The notes: generated by a model not told the origin, from the letters alone. Shown: positions 16,237 to 27,582, numbered from the stretch's first letter. The stretch is DNA of 64,000 nt from Cellulomonas timonensis (GCF_900046455.1 NZ_FCOT01000013.1:1041091-1105090); one strand, 5' to 3'. A program made the numbers and translations.

Positions 16237-17091
16237 ATGGACCTGCGCGTCACCGCGCGCCACGCCCTGCGGGTGGCCCACCGCCTGGCTCCGCCCCTCG
16301 CCAGCGCCGGGGCCGCGGCCCTGTTCCTCAGCCCAGCGCCCCGTGCGCGGGTCTGGTCCATCGAGCGCGAGGCCCTCGCCAGCGCCGATGTCCGCGATGT
16401 GACAGTGCGGGGCGCCACCGGGCGGGGCTCCACCGTGCGCGCCTACCAGTGGGGCGACGGCGCCCGCCCGGTGCTCCTCGTGCACGGATGGCAGGCCCGC
16501 GCCTCCCGATGGGCGCCCCTCGCGGCCGCGCTCGCCGCGCGGGGCCTGTCCCCCATCGCCTTCGACGCCCCAGGACACGGCGACTCTCCGGGCCGCACCA
16601 CCGACGTGCCGCAGGTCGCCGCCGTGATCGAGCGGATCGCCCAGGACACCGGCCCGCTGACCGCCCTCGTCGCGCACTCCTTCGGGGCGCTCGGCGCCAC
16701 CTTGGCCCTGCGGCAGGGCGTGCCCGCGGAGCGCTTCGCCGCGCTGGCCCCGGTGAGCGACCCCGAGCACCTGCTCCAGACGTTCTCGCGGCAGCTCGAC
16801 CTGCACCCGCGGCTCACCTCGGCCGTCCGCGGCAGGGTCGAGCGCCACCTGCGCAAGGAGGACCACACCTGGCTCAGCCTCGCGGTCGACCGTGGGCCGC
16901 AGGACCCTCAGATCCCCGTGCTCGTGGTCCATGACGACGAGGACCATGTGGTGCCGATCGCGCACGGCCAGCGCATGCTCGCCGCCCACGCCGACGCCGG
17001 CGAGCTGCTCGTCACCCGCGGCCTCGACCACCAGCGGATGCTGACCGCGCCAGAGGTCATCCGGGCGGTCGCGGACTTCGCAGCCGCCTGA
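16237..17091 (+). CDS. alpha/beta hydrolase
   Basis: 284 residues starting MDLRVTARHALRVA, with GAGGAGA seven bases before the ATG. The fold motifs are VLLVHGWQARAS (oxyanion region), FDAPGHGDSPG, VAHSFGALGATLA (G/A-H-S-F-G nucleophile elbow), VLVVHDDEDHVVP (acid) and LDHQRML (catalytic His near the end). No signal peptide is obvious, though the N-terminus is moderately hydrophobic. Probably regulated by the divergent TetR gene. Substrate unknown. Confidence 0.83.
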   Translation: MDLRVTARHALRVAHRLAPPLASAGAAALFLSPAPRARVWSIEREALASADVRDVTVRGATGRGSTVRAYQWGDGARPVLLVHGWQARASRWAPLAAALAARGLSPIAFDAPGHGDSPGRTTDVPQVAAVIERIAQDTGPLTALVAHSFGALGATLALRQGVPAERFAALAPVSDPEHLLQTFSRQLDLHPRLTSAVRGRVERHLRKEDHTWLSLAVDRGPQDPQIPVLVVHDDEDHVVPIAHGQRMLAAHADAGELLVTRGLDHQRMLTAPEVIRAVADFAAA

Positions 17092-17101
17092 CAGCAGGCG
17101 C

Positions 17102-17884
17102 TCAGGCGGCGCGGGCCGCCCAGCGTTCCCCGTGGCGGTCGACCACGAGGTCGATGCCGAACGCCGAGGACAGGTTCTCCGGCGTGAGCGTCTCCTCGAT
17201 CGGCCCGGCGGAGTGCACCTGGCCGTCGCGCAGCAGCAGCAGGTGCGTGAAGCCCGGCGGGATCTCCTCGACGTGATGCGTGACCAGCACCATCACGGGC
17301 GAGCGGCGGTCGCGGGCGAGCTCGGCGAGGGCGCTGACGAGCTCCTCGCGGCCGCCCAGGTCCAGCCCGGCGGCGGGCTCGTCGAGCAGCAGCAGCTCGG
17401 GGTCGGTCATCAGCGACCGGGCGATCTGGGCGCGCTTGCGCTCCCCCTCGCTCAGCGTGCCGAACCGGCGGCCGGCCAGGTGGTCCACCCCGAACGCGGC
17501 CATCAGGTCCTTGGCCCGGCCCTCGTCGAGGGACTCGTAGGCCTCGCGCCACCGCCCGGTCACGCCGTACGCGGCGGTGAGGACCACGTCACGGACGAGC
17601 TCGCCCGCCGGGATCCGGTCCGCGAGCGCGGCGCTGGACAGCCCGATGCGCGGTCGCAGCTCGAAGACGTCGACCCGCCCCAGGCGCGAGCCCAGCAGGT
17701 CCGCCGTGCCCGACGACGGGTGCATCCGCCCGGCGGCGATCTGCAGCAGCGTCGTCTTGCCGGCGCCATTGCGCCCGAGCACCACCCAGCGCTCGCCGTC
17801 GCGCACCGTCCACGACACCCCGTCGAGGATCGTCGTGGTCCCACGGCGGATGGACACGTCCTGCAGGTCGAGCACGTCACTCAT
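17102..17884 (-). CDS. stand-alone ABC transporter ATP-binding protein
   Basis: 260 residues, a single ABC cassette: Walker A LGRNGAGKTTLLQI, signature LSEGERKRAQIARS, Walker B LLLLDEPAAGLDL and switch His VTHHVEEI. This ModF/PhnC-like architecture is common in actinobacteria as an isolated ATPase with no permease next to it, and no permease is present here. The start is set at MSDVLDLQ (17884); another ATG lies two codons earlier. It converges with the hydrolase gene 11 bases away. Partner and substrate unknown. Confidence 0.8.
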   Translation of the reverse strand: MSDVLDLQDVSIRRGTTTILDGVSWTVRDGERWVVLGRNGAGKTTLLQIAAGRMHPSSGTADLLGSRLGRVDVFELRPRIGLSSAALADRIPAGELVRDVVLTAAYGVTGRWREAYESLDEGRAKDLMAAFGVDHLAGRRFGTLSEGERKRAQIARSLMTDPELLLLDEPAAGLDLGGREELVSALAELARDRRSPVMVLVTHHVEEIPPGFTHLLLLRDGQVHSAGPIEETLTPENLSSAFGIDLVVDRHGERWAARAA

Positions 17885-17948
17885 GGGCACAAACCCTAGT
17901 CGGGCGCGGATCGGTCGGGGACCGCGCCGCGCGTCGTAGGTTGGTGCG

Positions 17949-18737
17949 ATGGATCACTCCGGACTGGCCCTGCCGCGATCGGTCGTCCTCGCGCTCTGGC
18001 TGCAGGAGGTGGGCGCGGGCGCCGCGCCCGTCCGCCAGCTGCTCGAGGCCGTGCAGGGCGATGACGAGCCGCATGACGTGCGCGCCGCTGACGGCTCCGC
18101 GGAGCTGGGCGGCACGCTGTCCGAGCTGGTCGCCGCCTGGGCGTCCGGTCCGCGCGCGGTCGCCGCGGTGCTGCCCGCGCCCGGCGACCCCACGGGCGTG
18201 CCGAGCGCGGTGTCCAGCGCCGCCACACACGCCGGGGAGTGCGTGCTGGTGCACACCGACCAGGGCTCATGGGCCGCCGTCCCGGAGGTCGAGGCGTTCG
18301 GGTCGGTGTACGAGCAGGGCCACCTCGTGACGTGGGAGGTCCAGCAGGTGCCGGACTGGCGCACGACGTTCCAGGGCCAGGTCGGCTCGCTCTCCGAGTC
18401 GGAGTCCGAGCTGCGCACCGCGCTCACGCAGGCCACCGAGGCGCTCGCCTCGCTGGACGTCGCCCGGTGGCGTCCCGACGCGGCGGATGCGATCGCCGCG
18501 CTGCGCACGGGCGTCGACCCGGGCTGGGCGCTGCCCAGCGGGATCGACGGGCGCCGGGTCCGGGTGCTGGGCAGCGCCGCGCGGCTGCGGGCCATCGTCG
18601 AGCTCGCCACCGCCGACGACGGCGGCGCGGTGAACCTGTGGCAGGCGGACCAGCGGTCCACGGCCCTGCGCGAGGTGGACCGGGCGGCCCGCCGCGCGAT
18701 GTCGGCGGCCACGCAGCAGCAGCCCGCGCGCCCCTGA
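17949..18737 (+). CDS. conserved actinobacterial protein of unknown function
   Basis: 262 residues, no membrane segment or catalytic motif that I recognise. It reads as an alpha/beta protein with a C-terminal helical portion (SESESELRTALTQATEALASLDVARWRP) and ends in a Gln/Arg/Pro tail. The start ATG lies 58 bases from the divergent ABC ATPase gene. Its last ~315 bases overlap, on the opposite strand, the anomalous C-terminal extension of the convergent glgM reading frame. Confidence 0.65.
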   Translation: MDHSGLALPRSVVLALWLQEVGAGAAPVRQLLEAVQGDDEPHDVRAADGSAELGGTLSELVAAWASGPRAVAAVLPAPGDPTGVPSAVSSAATHAGECVLVHTDQGSWAAVPEVEAFGSVYEQGHLVTWEVQQVPDWRTTFQGQVGSLSESESELRTALTQATEALASLDVARWRPDAADAIAALRTGVDPGWALPSGIDGRRVRVLGSAARLRAIVELATADDGGAVNLWQADQRSTALREVDRAARRAMSAATQQQPARP

Positions 18738-20019
18738 CCTTGCCGATGCGCCCCTGCCCGCGGCGGGCGGGGCAGCCCGGCAGCACCGAGCGGGAGACCT
18801 CGAGGGTCCTCTCGGCCACGGCCTCCCAGGAGAAGTGCTCCTCCACACGCTTGCGCGCGGCGACGCCCATCTCGGCGGCGCGCTCCGGGTCGCCCACCAC
18901 GCGCACGAGCGCGGCGCCGAGGTCCGCGACGAACTTCTCGGGGTCGACGGGCGTCCCAGTGCCGTCCTGGAGCTGCTCGATCGGCACCAGCTCCCCTGTC
19001 ACGCCGTCGTCGACGACCTCGGGGATGCCGCCGGTGGCGCTTCCCACCACGGGCAGCCCGACAGCCATGGCCTCGAGGTTGACGATGCCGAGGGGCTCGT
19101 ACACCGACGGGCACACGAAGACCGTGCCGCTGGCGAGCACGGCGATCAGGTCGGGGCGCGGCAGCATCTGCTCGATCCACACCACGCCGTCGCGACGGGT
19201 CCGCAGGTCCGCCACCAGGCCGCTGACCTCGGCGGCGATCTCCGGGGTGTCCGGGGCGCCCGCGCACAGCACGAGCTGGACCTCGGGCGGCAGCGCCTCG
19301 GCCGCGCGCAGCAGGTAGGGCAGGCCCTTCTGCCGCGTGATCCGGCCGACGAACACCACAGACGGGCGCTCGGGGTCGATGCCGAGCCCTCGCACCACCT
19401 CGTCGGCGCGGGCCAGCGCGGCGGCGTCGGAGGGCCGCTGCCAGCCGTCCAGGTCGATGCCGTTGTGCACCACGTGCACCCGCGCGGGGTCCACCTGCGG
19501 GTAGCTGCGCAGGATGTCCTGGCGCATCCCGGCGCTGACGGCGATGACCGCGTCGGCGGACTCGAACGCGGTGCGCTCGGCCCACCCCGAGAGCGCGTAC
19601 CCGCCGCCGAGCTGCTCGGCCTTCCAGGGCCGCAGCGGCTCGAGGCTGTGCGCGGTCACCACATGCGGGATGCCGTACTGCAGCGCGGCGAGGCGCCCGG
19701 CGAGGTTCGCGTACCAGGTGTGGGAGTGGACCAGCTCGGCGGGGCCGTCCGTGTCGTGCTCGGCGATCCGGTCGCCCGGGCGCCCCACGGCGTCGGCGAT
19801 CTCCAGGTCGATGCCGAACGTGGCCAGCGCCGGGTTCGCGTCGGCGAGCCCTGCGGGGATGGCATGCCCCACGACGCCCGACTCGTGCCGCCCGCCGTCG
19901 AAGCACTGCACCCGGACGTCGATGCTGCGCCGCAGGACCGCCGCGAGCTCCGCGACGTGCACCCCCGCGCCGCCGTACACGTGCGGCGGGTACTCACGCG
20001 TCAACAGGTCGATCCGCAC
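18424..20019 (-). CDS. glgM: GlgM-type glycosyltransferase (alpha-maltose-1-phosphate / glycogen synthase) with C-terminal readthrough
   Basis: Uses ADP-glucose; mycobacterial homologue Rv1212c makes maltose-1-phosphate for the GlgE glucan route. The first ~405 residues are a full GT-B enzyme: MRIDLLTREYPPHVYGGAGV at the N-terminus, VFVGRITRQKGLPYL, and the nucleotide-sugar motif CPSVYEPLGIVNLEAMA. It is divergent from glgC, as in Mycobacterium. Family members end near LEVYRS; here no stop follows, and the frame continues for ~125 Arg/Pro-rich residues antisense to the downstream gene. All three leftward frames are open there, so stop loss or a frameshift is plausible; the extension is unlikely to be a real domain. 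Confidence 0.88.
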   Translation of the reverse strand: MRIDLLTREYPPHVYGGAGVHVAELAAVLRRSIDVRVQCFDGGRHESGVVGHAIPAGLADANPALATFGIDLEIADAVGRPGDRIAEHDTDGPAELVHSHTWYANLAGRLAALQYGIPHVVTAHSLEPLRPWKAEQLGGGYALSGWAERTAFESADAVIAVSAGMRQDILRSYPQVDPARVHVVHNGIDLDGWQRPSDAAALARADEVVRGLGIDPERPSVVFVGRITRQKGLPYLLRAAEALPPEVQLVLCAGAPDTPEIAAEVSGLVADLRTRRDGVVWIEQMLPRPDLIAVLASGTVFVCPSVYEPLGIVNLEAMAVGLPVVGSATGGIPEVVDDGVTGELVPIEQLQDGTGTPVDPEKFVADLGAALVRVVGDPERAAEMGVAARKRVEEHFSWEAVAERTLEVSRSVLPGCPARRGQGRIGKVRGARAAAAWPPTSRGGPPGPPRAGPWTAGPPATGSPRRRRRRWRARRWPAAARRCPAPGPGARRSRWAAPSPGRRPCAARRSHPPRRDATGRRPARRAPRWPA

Positions 20020-20118
20020 GTCTGTCCCTCCCCGTGGGCAGTGGATCCGCCCAGCCGTTTAGCGCGACACGCTAGCGCCTCGCGCGCCCCCGCCTCGCCC
20101 CGGACGGGTCGGTGGCCC

Positions 20119-20124
20119 TAGGGT
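20119..20124 (+). promoter_or_regulatory. -10 element of leaderless glgC
   Basis: TAGGGT ends 6 bases before the glgC ATG, which places the transcription start at the start codon. No ribosome binding site is visible in front of the ATG. Confidence 0.55.
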
Positions 20125-20130
20125 CATGCC

Positions 20131-21372
20131 ATGGCAGCGCCGCGCGTCCTTGCGATCGTCCTTGCAGGTGGAGAGGGCAAGCGACTCATGCCCTTGACGG
20201 CAGCCCGGGCCAAGCCCGCGGTGCCGTTCGGTGGGATCTACCGCCTCGTCGACTTCGCCTTGTCGAACCTCGTGAACTCCCACTACCTGCACATCATCGT
20301 GCTCACGCAGTACAAGTCCCACAGCCTCGACCGGCACGTCACGAAGACGTGGCGCATGTCGTCGCTGCTCGGCAACTACGTGGCGCCGGTGCCCGCGCAG
20401 CAGCGGGTGGGCAAGCACTGGTACCTGGGCAGCGCCGACGCGATCTACCAGTGCCTGAACATCATCGACGATGAGCGGCCCGACATCGTGGTGGTCGTCG
20501 GCGCGGACCACGTGTACCGCATGGACTTCTCCCAGATGGTCGACCAGCACATCGCCTCGGGCGCCGAGCTGACCGTCGCGGGCATCCGCCAGCCCATCGA
20601 GATGTCCGACCAGTTCGGCGTCATCGAGACGTCGGCGGACGACCCGACGCGCATCACGGCGTTCCGCGAGAAGCCCGTCGACCCGCAGGGCCTGGCGGAC
20701 TCCCCGAACGAGATCCTCGCCTCGATGGGCAACTACGTCGTCAACGCCGACGCCCTGGTGCGCGCCGTCACGGCCGACGCGGAGAACCCCACGTCGCGGC
20801 ACGACATGGGCGGCGACCTCGTCCCCGCGTTCGTGGAGCGCGGCACCGCCGGCGTCTACGACTTCATCCGCAACGACGTGCCCGGCTCGACGCCGCGCGA
20901 CCGCGACTACTGGCGCGATGTCGGGACGCTCGACTCGTATTACGACGCGAACCAGGACCTCATCTCCATCGAGCCCGTGTTCAACCTCTACAACTACGAG
21001 TGGCCGCTGCACACCGGCTACACCGGGCTCCCGCCCGCCAAGTTCGTCCACGCGGGCGCCGGCCGGCTCGGCCACGCGGCCGACTCGATCGTCTCTCCCG
21101 GCGTGCTCGTCTCCGGCGCCACGGTCTCCGGCTCGGTGCTATCCCCCGGCGTGTACCTGCACTCCTGGGCGCAGGTCACCGACTCGGTGCTGATGGACGG
21201 CGTCACCGTGGACAGGTACGCCCAGGTGCACCGCGCGATCCTCGACAAGAACGTCGTGGTCCCCGAGCGCGCGCGCGTGGGGCTGGACCGCGAACACGAC
21301 TTGGAGCGTGGTTTCACCGTCACCGAGTCGGGCATCACCGTCGTCCCGAAGGGCACAGTCATCAAGGCGTGA
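20131..21372 (+). CDS. glgC: glucose-1-phosphate adenylyltransferase (ADP-glucose pyrophosphorylase)
   Basis: 413 residues; makes ADP-glucose and PPi from ATP and glucose-1-phosphate, the committed step for glycogen and maltose-1-phosphate. N-terminal nucleotidyltransferase motif [19 protein letters not shown], then [10 protein letters not shown], the catalytic region [13 protein letters not shown], and FREKP, which holds the sugar-phosphate lysine. The C-terminal third is the left-handed beta-helix with hexapeptide repeats ([20 protein letters not shown]). Length is normal for the family. Divergent from glgM and probably expressed from a leaderless mRNA. Confidence 0.95.
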   Translation: MAAPRVLAIVLAGGEGKRLMPLTAARAKPAVPFGGIYRLVDFALSNLVNSHYLHIIVLTQYKSHSLDRHVTKTWRMSSLLGNYVAPVPAQQRVGKHWYLGSADAIYQCLNIIDDERPDIVVVVGADHVYRMDFSQMVDQHIASGAELTVAGIRQPIEMSDQFGVIETSADDPTRITAFREKPVDPQGLADSPNEILASMGNYVVNADALVRAVTADAENPTSRHDMGGDLVPAFVERGTAGVYDFIRNDVPGSTPRDRDYWRDVGTLDSYYDANQDLISIEPVFNLYNYEWPLHTGYTGLPPAKFVHAGAGRLGHAADSIVSPGVLVSGATVSGSVLSPGVYLHSWAQVTDSVLMDGVTVDRYAQVHRAILDKNVVVPERARVGLDREHDLERGFTVTESGITVVPKGTVIKA

Positions 21373-21403
21373 GCACCACAGGTGGGCTCGGAGCCCCGCG
21401 CAC

Positions 21404-21409
21404 TACCCT
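21404..21409 (+). promoter_or_regulatory. -10 element of leaderless serB
   Basis: TACCCT lies 6 bases upstream of the GTG start of serB, with no ribosome binding site between. It supports choosing the GTG at 21416. Confidence 0.5.
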
Positions 21410-21415
21410 GCCCAG

Positions 21416-22099
21416 GTGAGCACGCTGCCTGACGCCCTGAGCACCCCCGCGACCTCCGCCGCCCCCCGACTCGTGGTGATGGACGTCGACTCGACGCTCA
21501 TCACGGCGGAGGTGATCGAGCTCCTCGCGGCGCGGGCGGGCTCGCTCGACGCTGTCGCGGACATCACCGAGCAGGCGATGCGCGGCGAGATCGACTTCGC
21601 GGCCTCCCTGCACCAGCGGGTGGCGACTCTGGCCGGCCTGAGCACCTCGGTGTTCGGCGAGGTGCTGGCGGAGGTCGAGCTCACGCCCGGCGCCATCGAA
21701 CTCGTCGCCGAGCTCGACGCGCGCGGCTGGCCGCTGGCGCTCGTCTCCGGCGGCTTCGTCGAGGTGGTGGAGCCGTTGGCCGCGAGCCTCGGGATCACCC
21801 GGTTCCGCGCGAACGGCCTGGAGGCCCGCGACGGGGTGCTCACCGGCCGGGTGCGCGGCCCCGTGATCGACCGGGCCGCGAAGGCGATCGCGTTGCGCGA
21901 GTTCGCCGCCGAGTCGGGCATCCCGTTGGATCAGACCATCGCGATCGGCGACGGGGCCAACGACCTGGACATGCTGGAGCAGGCCGGGTTCGGCATCGCG
22001 TTCAACGCGAAGCCGCTGGTGTGCGGCCAGGCCGACGCCGTGGTGCGGGGCCGGCTCGACGACGTGCTGGGGCCCGCGCCGTTCGCGCTAGCCGGCTGA
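21416..22099 (+). CDS. serB: phosphoserine phosphatase SerB (HAD superfamily)
   Basis: 227 residues; hydrolyses O-phosphoserine to serine. HAD motif I is VVMDVDSTLI with the nucleophile Asp and general acid Asp; motif II is ALVSGGF; motif III Lys in RAAKAIALREF; motif IV AIGDGANDLDML. The domain EVIELLAARAG...MRGEIDFAASLHQRV is the SerB cap. It lacks the N-terminal ACT domain of longer actinobacterial SerB proteins. The GTG start agrees with the -10 at 21404; the open frame upstream overlaps glgC and is ignored. Confidence 0.92.
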   Translation: MSTLPDALSTPATSAAPRLVVMDVDSTLITAEVIELLAARAGSLDAVADITEQAMRGEIDFAASLHQRVATLAGLSTSVFGEVLAEVELTPGAIELVAELDARGWPLALVSGGFVEVVEPLAASLGITRFRANGLEARDGVLTGRVRGPVIDRAAKAIALREFAAESGIPLDQTIAIGDGANDLDMLEQAGFGIAFNAKPLVCGQADAVVRGRLDDVLGPAPFALAG

Positions 22100-22130
22100 C
22101 GGCAGCGGGCTGACGGCGCGAGCGCCCAGA

Positions 22131-22649
22131 TCAGGCCGGGGTGACCAGTCGCACCAGGCGGGCGCCGTCCGGCTCGAGCTCCGACCAGCGCGCGTCGGTC
22201 TCGAGCACCGAATAGCTGGCGGTCGGCACGCCGAGTCGCACCCGGTCGAGCACCGCCTCGTCGGAGCCCGGCCCGGCCAGCGTGGCGGCCGTCTGCGACA
22301 TCACGGGCTCATGCCCCACGACCAGCACCGTCGCCACGTCGTCGCCGATCTCGCGGACGATCTCCAGCACCCGGCGCACGTCGGCCAGGTAGAGGTCCTC
22401 GTTGATGTCGACCGACTCCGGCTCGCCGGAGAGCGCCGCCCGCGCCAGGTCCCAGGTCTGCCGAGTGCGGATGGCAGCCGAGCACACCACGTGATCGGGC
22501 ACGAGCCCCTCGTGGCTCAGGCTCGCCCCCCCGCCCCCCGCCTGCGTGCGCCCCTTCAGCGCGAGGGGCCGCAGGCGGTCCTCGATCTGGGGGTGCTCCG
22601 CCTTGGCGTGGCGGAGCAGCACGAGTCGTCGAGGCGCAGTGGAGTTCAC
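22131..22649 (-). CDS. SixA-type histidine phosphatase
   Basis: 172 residues starting at GTG, only 4 bases after the fabI stop, so it is translationally linked to fabG-fabI. The phosphatase core is RRLVLLRHAKAE (catalytic R-H) with the second His in VVGHEPVMS. Short histidine-phosphatase family members of this type include SixA, which removes phosphate from phosphohistidine. Cellular target unknown. A longer open frame extends into fabI and is not used. Confidence 0.85.
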   Translation of the reverse strand: MNSTAPRRLVLLRHAKAEHPQIEDRLRPLALKGRTQAGGGGASLSHEGLVPDHVVCSAAIRTRQTWDLARAALSGEPESVDINEDLYLADVRRVLEIVREIGDDVATVLVVGHEPVMSQTAATLAGPGSDEAVLDRVRLGVPTASYSVLETDARWSELEPDGARLVRLVTPA

Positions 22650-22653
22650 GCCC

Positions 22654-23421
22654 TCAGAATCCCATCGCGTGGACGCCGCCGTCGACGTGGACGATCTCGC
22701 CCGTCGTCGCCGGGAACCAGTCGGAGAGCAGCGCGGCGACGGCACGGGCCGTGGGCTCGGGGTCGGTGACATCCCAGCCGAGGGGCGCGCGGTCGGGCCA
22801 GCCGCCCTCCATGGCCTCGAAGCCGGGGATCGACTTGGCCGCGGTGGTCCGGATCGGGCCGGCCGACACGAGGTTCACGCGGACGCCCTCGGGGCCGAGG
22901 TCGCGGGCCAGGTAGCGGGCGGTGGACTCGAAGGCGGCCTTCGCGACGCCCATCCAGTCGTACACGGGCCACGCGTAGCGCGCGTCGAACGTGAGCCCGA
23001 CGATGGAGGATCCGCTGCCCAGCAGCGGCTGCGCGGCGACGGCCAGCGACTTGAGCGAGTACGCCGAGACCCGCAGCGCGGTGGCCACGTCATCCCACTC
23101 GCCAGCGAGGAAGTTGCCGCCCATCACCGACTGCGGCGCGAAGCCGATCGAGTGGACCACGCCGTCGAGGCCGTCGACGTGCTCGCGCACGCGGTCCGCG
23201 AGCGCGGTCAGGTCCTCCTCGTCGGTGACGTCGAGCTGGACCACCGGCGCGGGCTGCGGCAGCCGCCGCGCGATGGCCTGCGTGAGCCGGAACTGCCGGC
23301 CGAAGGAGGTCAGGACCACCTGCGCGCCCTGCTCCTGGGCGAGGCGCGCGACGTGGAACGCGATCGAGCCGTCGGTGAGGACGCCGGTGACGAGGAGCTT
23401 CTTGCCGTCGAGCAGACCCAT
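22654..23421 (-). CDS. fabI: enoyl-[acyl-carrier-protein] reductase (NADH), InhA/FabI type
   Basis: 255 residues; reduces trans-2-enoyl-ACP in the last step of each fatty-acid elongation cycle. FabI-type cofactor site LLVTGVLTDGSIAFHVA, catalytic Tyr-x6-Lys in VYDWMGVAKAAFE, and the segment SAGPIRTTAAKSIPGFE, which fits the substrate-binding loop. Sequence is closest in style to mycobacterial InhA. It lies 70 bases downstream of fabG and 4 bases before sixA on the same strand, matching the fabG-inhA order of Mycobacterium. Confidence 0.95.
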   Translation of the reverse strand: MGLLDGKKLLVTGVLTDGSIAFHVARLAQEQGAQVVLTSFGRQFRLTQAIARRLPQPAPVVQLDVTDEEDLTALADRVREHVDGLDGVVHSIGFAPQSVMGGNFLAGEWDDVATALRVSAYSLKSLAVAAQPLLGSGSSIVGLTFDARYAWPVYDWMGVAKAAFESTARYLARDLGPEGVRVNLVSAGPIRTTAAKSIPGFEAMEGGWPDRAPLGWDVTDPEPTARAVAALLSDWFPATTGEIVHVDGGVHAMGF

Positions 23422-23491
23422 GGGTGCTGTTCCGTTCCGCTAGTCGTGAGGTGCTGAGGGGGTTGAGCGGTGGCGCGGGACGCCAGGAGTG

Positions 23492-24352
<861 letters not shown>

Positions 24353-24353
24353 T

Positions 24354-24359
24354 TAGGAT
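24354..24359 (+). promoter_or_regulatory. -10 element of leaderless DUF3099 operon
   Basis: TAGGAT lies 6 bases upstream of the second of two adjacent ATG codons (24366), which points to a leaderless start there. Confidence 0.5.
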
Positions 24360-24365
24360 CGGATG

Positions 24366-24701
24366 ATGAGCAAGAAGCGGGAGGACGGCGAGGAGGTCCA
24401 CCGGATCACCTCGGCGCCTGAGGCGCTCGCCGAGGACCAGGCTCGCCGCACCAAGCGGTACCTGGTCCAGATGGGCGTGCGCGTCGTCTGCTTCATCGCG
24501 GCGGTGCTGACATGGCACCGGATCCCCATCGCGTTCTCGATCCTCATGATCGTCGCGGCGGTCGTCCTGCCGTACGTCGCGGTGCTGTTCGCGAATGCCG
24601 GCCGGGCCCGCCGCGAGCCCGACGACCCGCTCATGGACCCACGCACCCTCGGACCAGGCCACCGGCCCGGCGCCGACCAGCTCGGAGGCAACCACCGATG
24701 A
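24366..24701 (+). CDS. DUF3099 family membrane protein
   Basis: 111 residues. The conserved DUF3099 core VHRITSAPEALAEDQARR is followed by two hydrophobic helices (MGVRVVCFIAAVLTW and FSILMIVAAVVLPYVAVLF). The C-terminal ~35 residues are polar and Pro/Gly-rich. Function unknown. It opens a three-gene run with the small zinc-ribbon-like protein and SURF1, each junction overlapping by ATGA. Confidence 0.8.
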   Translation: MSKKREDGEEVHRITSAPEALAEDQARRTKRYLVQMGVRVVCFIAAVLTWHRIPIAFSILMIVAAVVLPYVAVLFANAGRARREPDDPLMDPRTLGPGHRPGADQLGGNHR

Positions 24702-24940
24702 ACCTGCTGTCCCCCACCCCCGACGCGGTCGACGAGCTCGTGTGCAGCGCGCGCGGCTGCCGCTCCGAGGCGGCCTGGGGCCTGCTGTGGAACAACCCGA
24801 AGCTGCACACCCCCGAGCGCCGCAAGGTGTGGCTGGCCTGCGACGACCACCGCGAGCACCTCGAGCAGTACCTGGGCGCGCGGAGCTTCCTGCGTGATGT
24901 CGTCCCCGTCTCCGAGCTGCCGGTCGCCGACCTCTCATGA
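24698..24940 (+). CDS. small conserved actinobacterial protein, possible zinc binder
   Basis: 80 residues. Cys residues in LVCSARGCRSEA and a Cys-x2-His in LACDDHREH are spaced as a possible zinc site. No membrane segment. The start overlaps the DUF3099 stop (ATGA) with GGAGG upstream, and its stop overlaps the SURF1 start. I do not recognise a characterised homologue. Confidence 0.7.
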   Translation: MNLLSPTPDAVDELVCSARGCRSEAAWGLLWNNPKLHTPERRKVWLACDDHREHLEQYLGARSFLRDVVPVSELPVADLS

Positions 24941-25857
24941 GGCCCCAGGTGCGCCGCGCGGTGGGGATCGTCCTGCTGGGCGTCCTGATCGCGGTCGGTT
25001 GCACGTTCGCGGGCCGCTGGCAGTGGAATCGGCATGTGGACCGCGACGCCAAGATCAAGGTCGTCGAGGCCAACTTCGACGCCGATCCCCTCCCGCTCTC
25101 CGAGGTGCTCGACTCCCCCGCCACGGCGCTGACCGCCAGCCAGGAGTGGCAGCCCGTCGTCGTGACCGGGAGCTACGCGCCAGAGGCCACGGTCTTGTTG
25201 CGCAACCGTCCCGTGGACGGGCAGCCCGGCTACCACGTGCTGGTCCCGCTCGTGCTGGGGGACGGCGGAGAGCCGGGATCCGTGCTGCTGGTCGATCGCG
25301 GGTACATCGCCTGGGGCGACGACGCGTCGGCCGCCGTGGACGTCCCGTCGCCGCCGTCGGGCAAGGTGACGGTCACCGCGCGGATGCGGCTCGACGAGCC
25401 GGCGCTCGGCCGCTCGGCGCCCGCGGGGCAGGTGCAGTCGATCACCGTCGACGAGGTCCTCGCTGCGGGCGGCGCCAGCGAGCTCGCGTCCTCCGCGTAC
25501 CAGGGCTATGGCTCCCTCGTCGCCGAGGAGCCGGGCGCCCAGGCCCTCGGCGAGCTCGCCGAGCCGAGCACCGACCCCGGCTCGCACCTGTCCTACGCGT
25601 TCCAGTGGTGGACGTTCGCGCTGGGGTCCCTGGTGGGCTTCACGTTGCTGGCCCGGCGAGACCTGCGCGAGGACGGCGAGCCGACTGACGGCGCACGGCC
25701 CGGCGAAGGCTCCTTGCGGGCGCCTGCGCGCGAGCCGCGCCGCCGTCGCGGGCCCAGCGCCGAGGACGAGGAGGACGCCCTGGTCGACGCACGGCTCGAC
25801 CGTGTCGACCGTGTCGACCAGGGCGGCCGGGTCGACCAGGGCGGCCGGGTCGGCTGA
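24937..25857 (+). CDS. SURF1 family cytochrome oxidase assembly protein
   Basis: 306 residues. N-terminal membrane helix AVGIVLLGVLIAVGCTFAG, then GRWQWNRH (SURF1 signature), an extracytoplasmic domain with WQPVVVTGSYAPEATVLLRNR, and a second membrane helix near AFQWWTFALGSLVGFTLLA. SURF1 helps insert heme a into cytochrome c oxidase, which fits the ctaA gene elsewhere in the window. The C-terminal ~70 residues are charged and end in a duplicated 6-residue unit (VDQGGR) encoded by an 18-bp repeat. Confidence 0.88.
   Translation: MRPQVRRAVGIVLLGVLIAVGCTFAGRWQWNRHVDRDAKIKVVEANFDADPLPLSEVLDSPATALTASQEWQPVVVTGSYAPEATVLLRNRPVDGQPGYHVLVPLVLGDGGEPGSVLLVDRGYIAWGDDASAAVDVPSPPSGKVTVTARMRLDEPALGRSAPAGQVQSITVDEVLAAGGASELASSAYQGYGSLVAEEPGAQALGELAEPSTDPGSHLSYAFQWWTFALGSLVGFTLLARRDLREDGEPTDGARPGEGSLRAPAREPRRRRGPSAEDEEDALVDARLDRVDRVDQGGRVDQGGRVG
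25813..25848. repeat. two 18-bp tandem repeats at the SURF1 3' end
   Basis: GTCGACCAGGGCGGCCGG occurs twice head to tail, preceded by a partial GTCGACC copy. In frame, it encodes VDQGGR twice. Confidence 0.8.
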
Positions 25858-25866
25858 GGGCGCCCG

Positions 25867-27465
<1,599 letters not shown>

Positions 27466-27568
27466 TGATGTCCTTCCGGGGCCGGTCGATGACCGGCTGG
27501 GGATTTCCTCCGACTGCCTGACGTCACCATTGGACGGAGGCACAAACGCCATCAAGTCTACGACCGGC

Positions 27569-27582
27569 TAGCGTTGTCAACG
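27569..27582 (+). promoter_or_regulatory. bioY promoter -10 with overlapping palindrome
   Basis: TAGCGT (27569-27574) could be a -10 element for the rightward biotin genes. It overlaps the palindrome CGTTG-T-CAACG (27572-27582). The position fits an operator for a biotin regulator, but I cannot match it to a specific known site. Confidence 0.35.
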
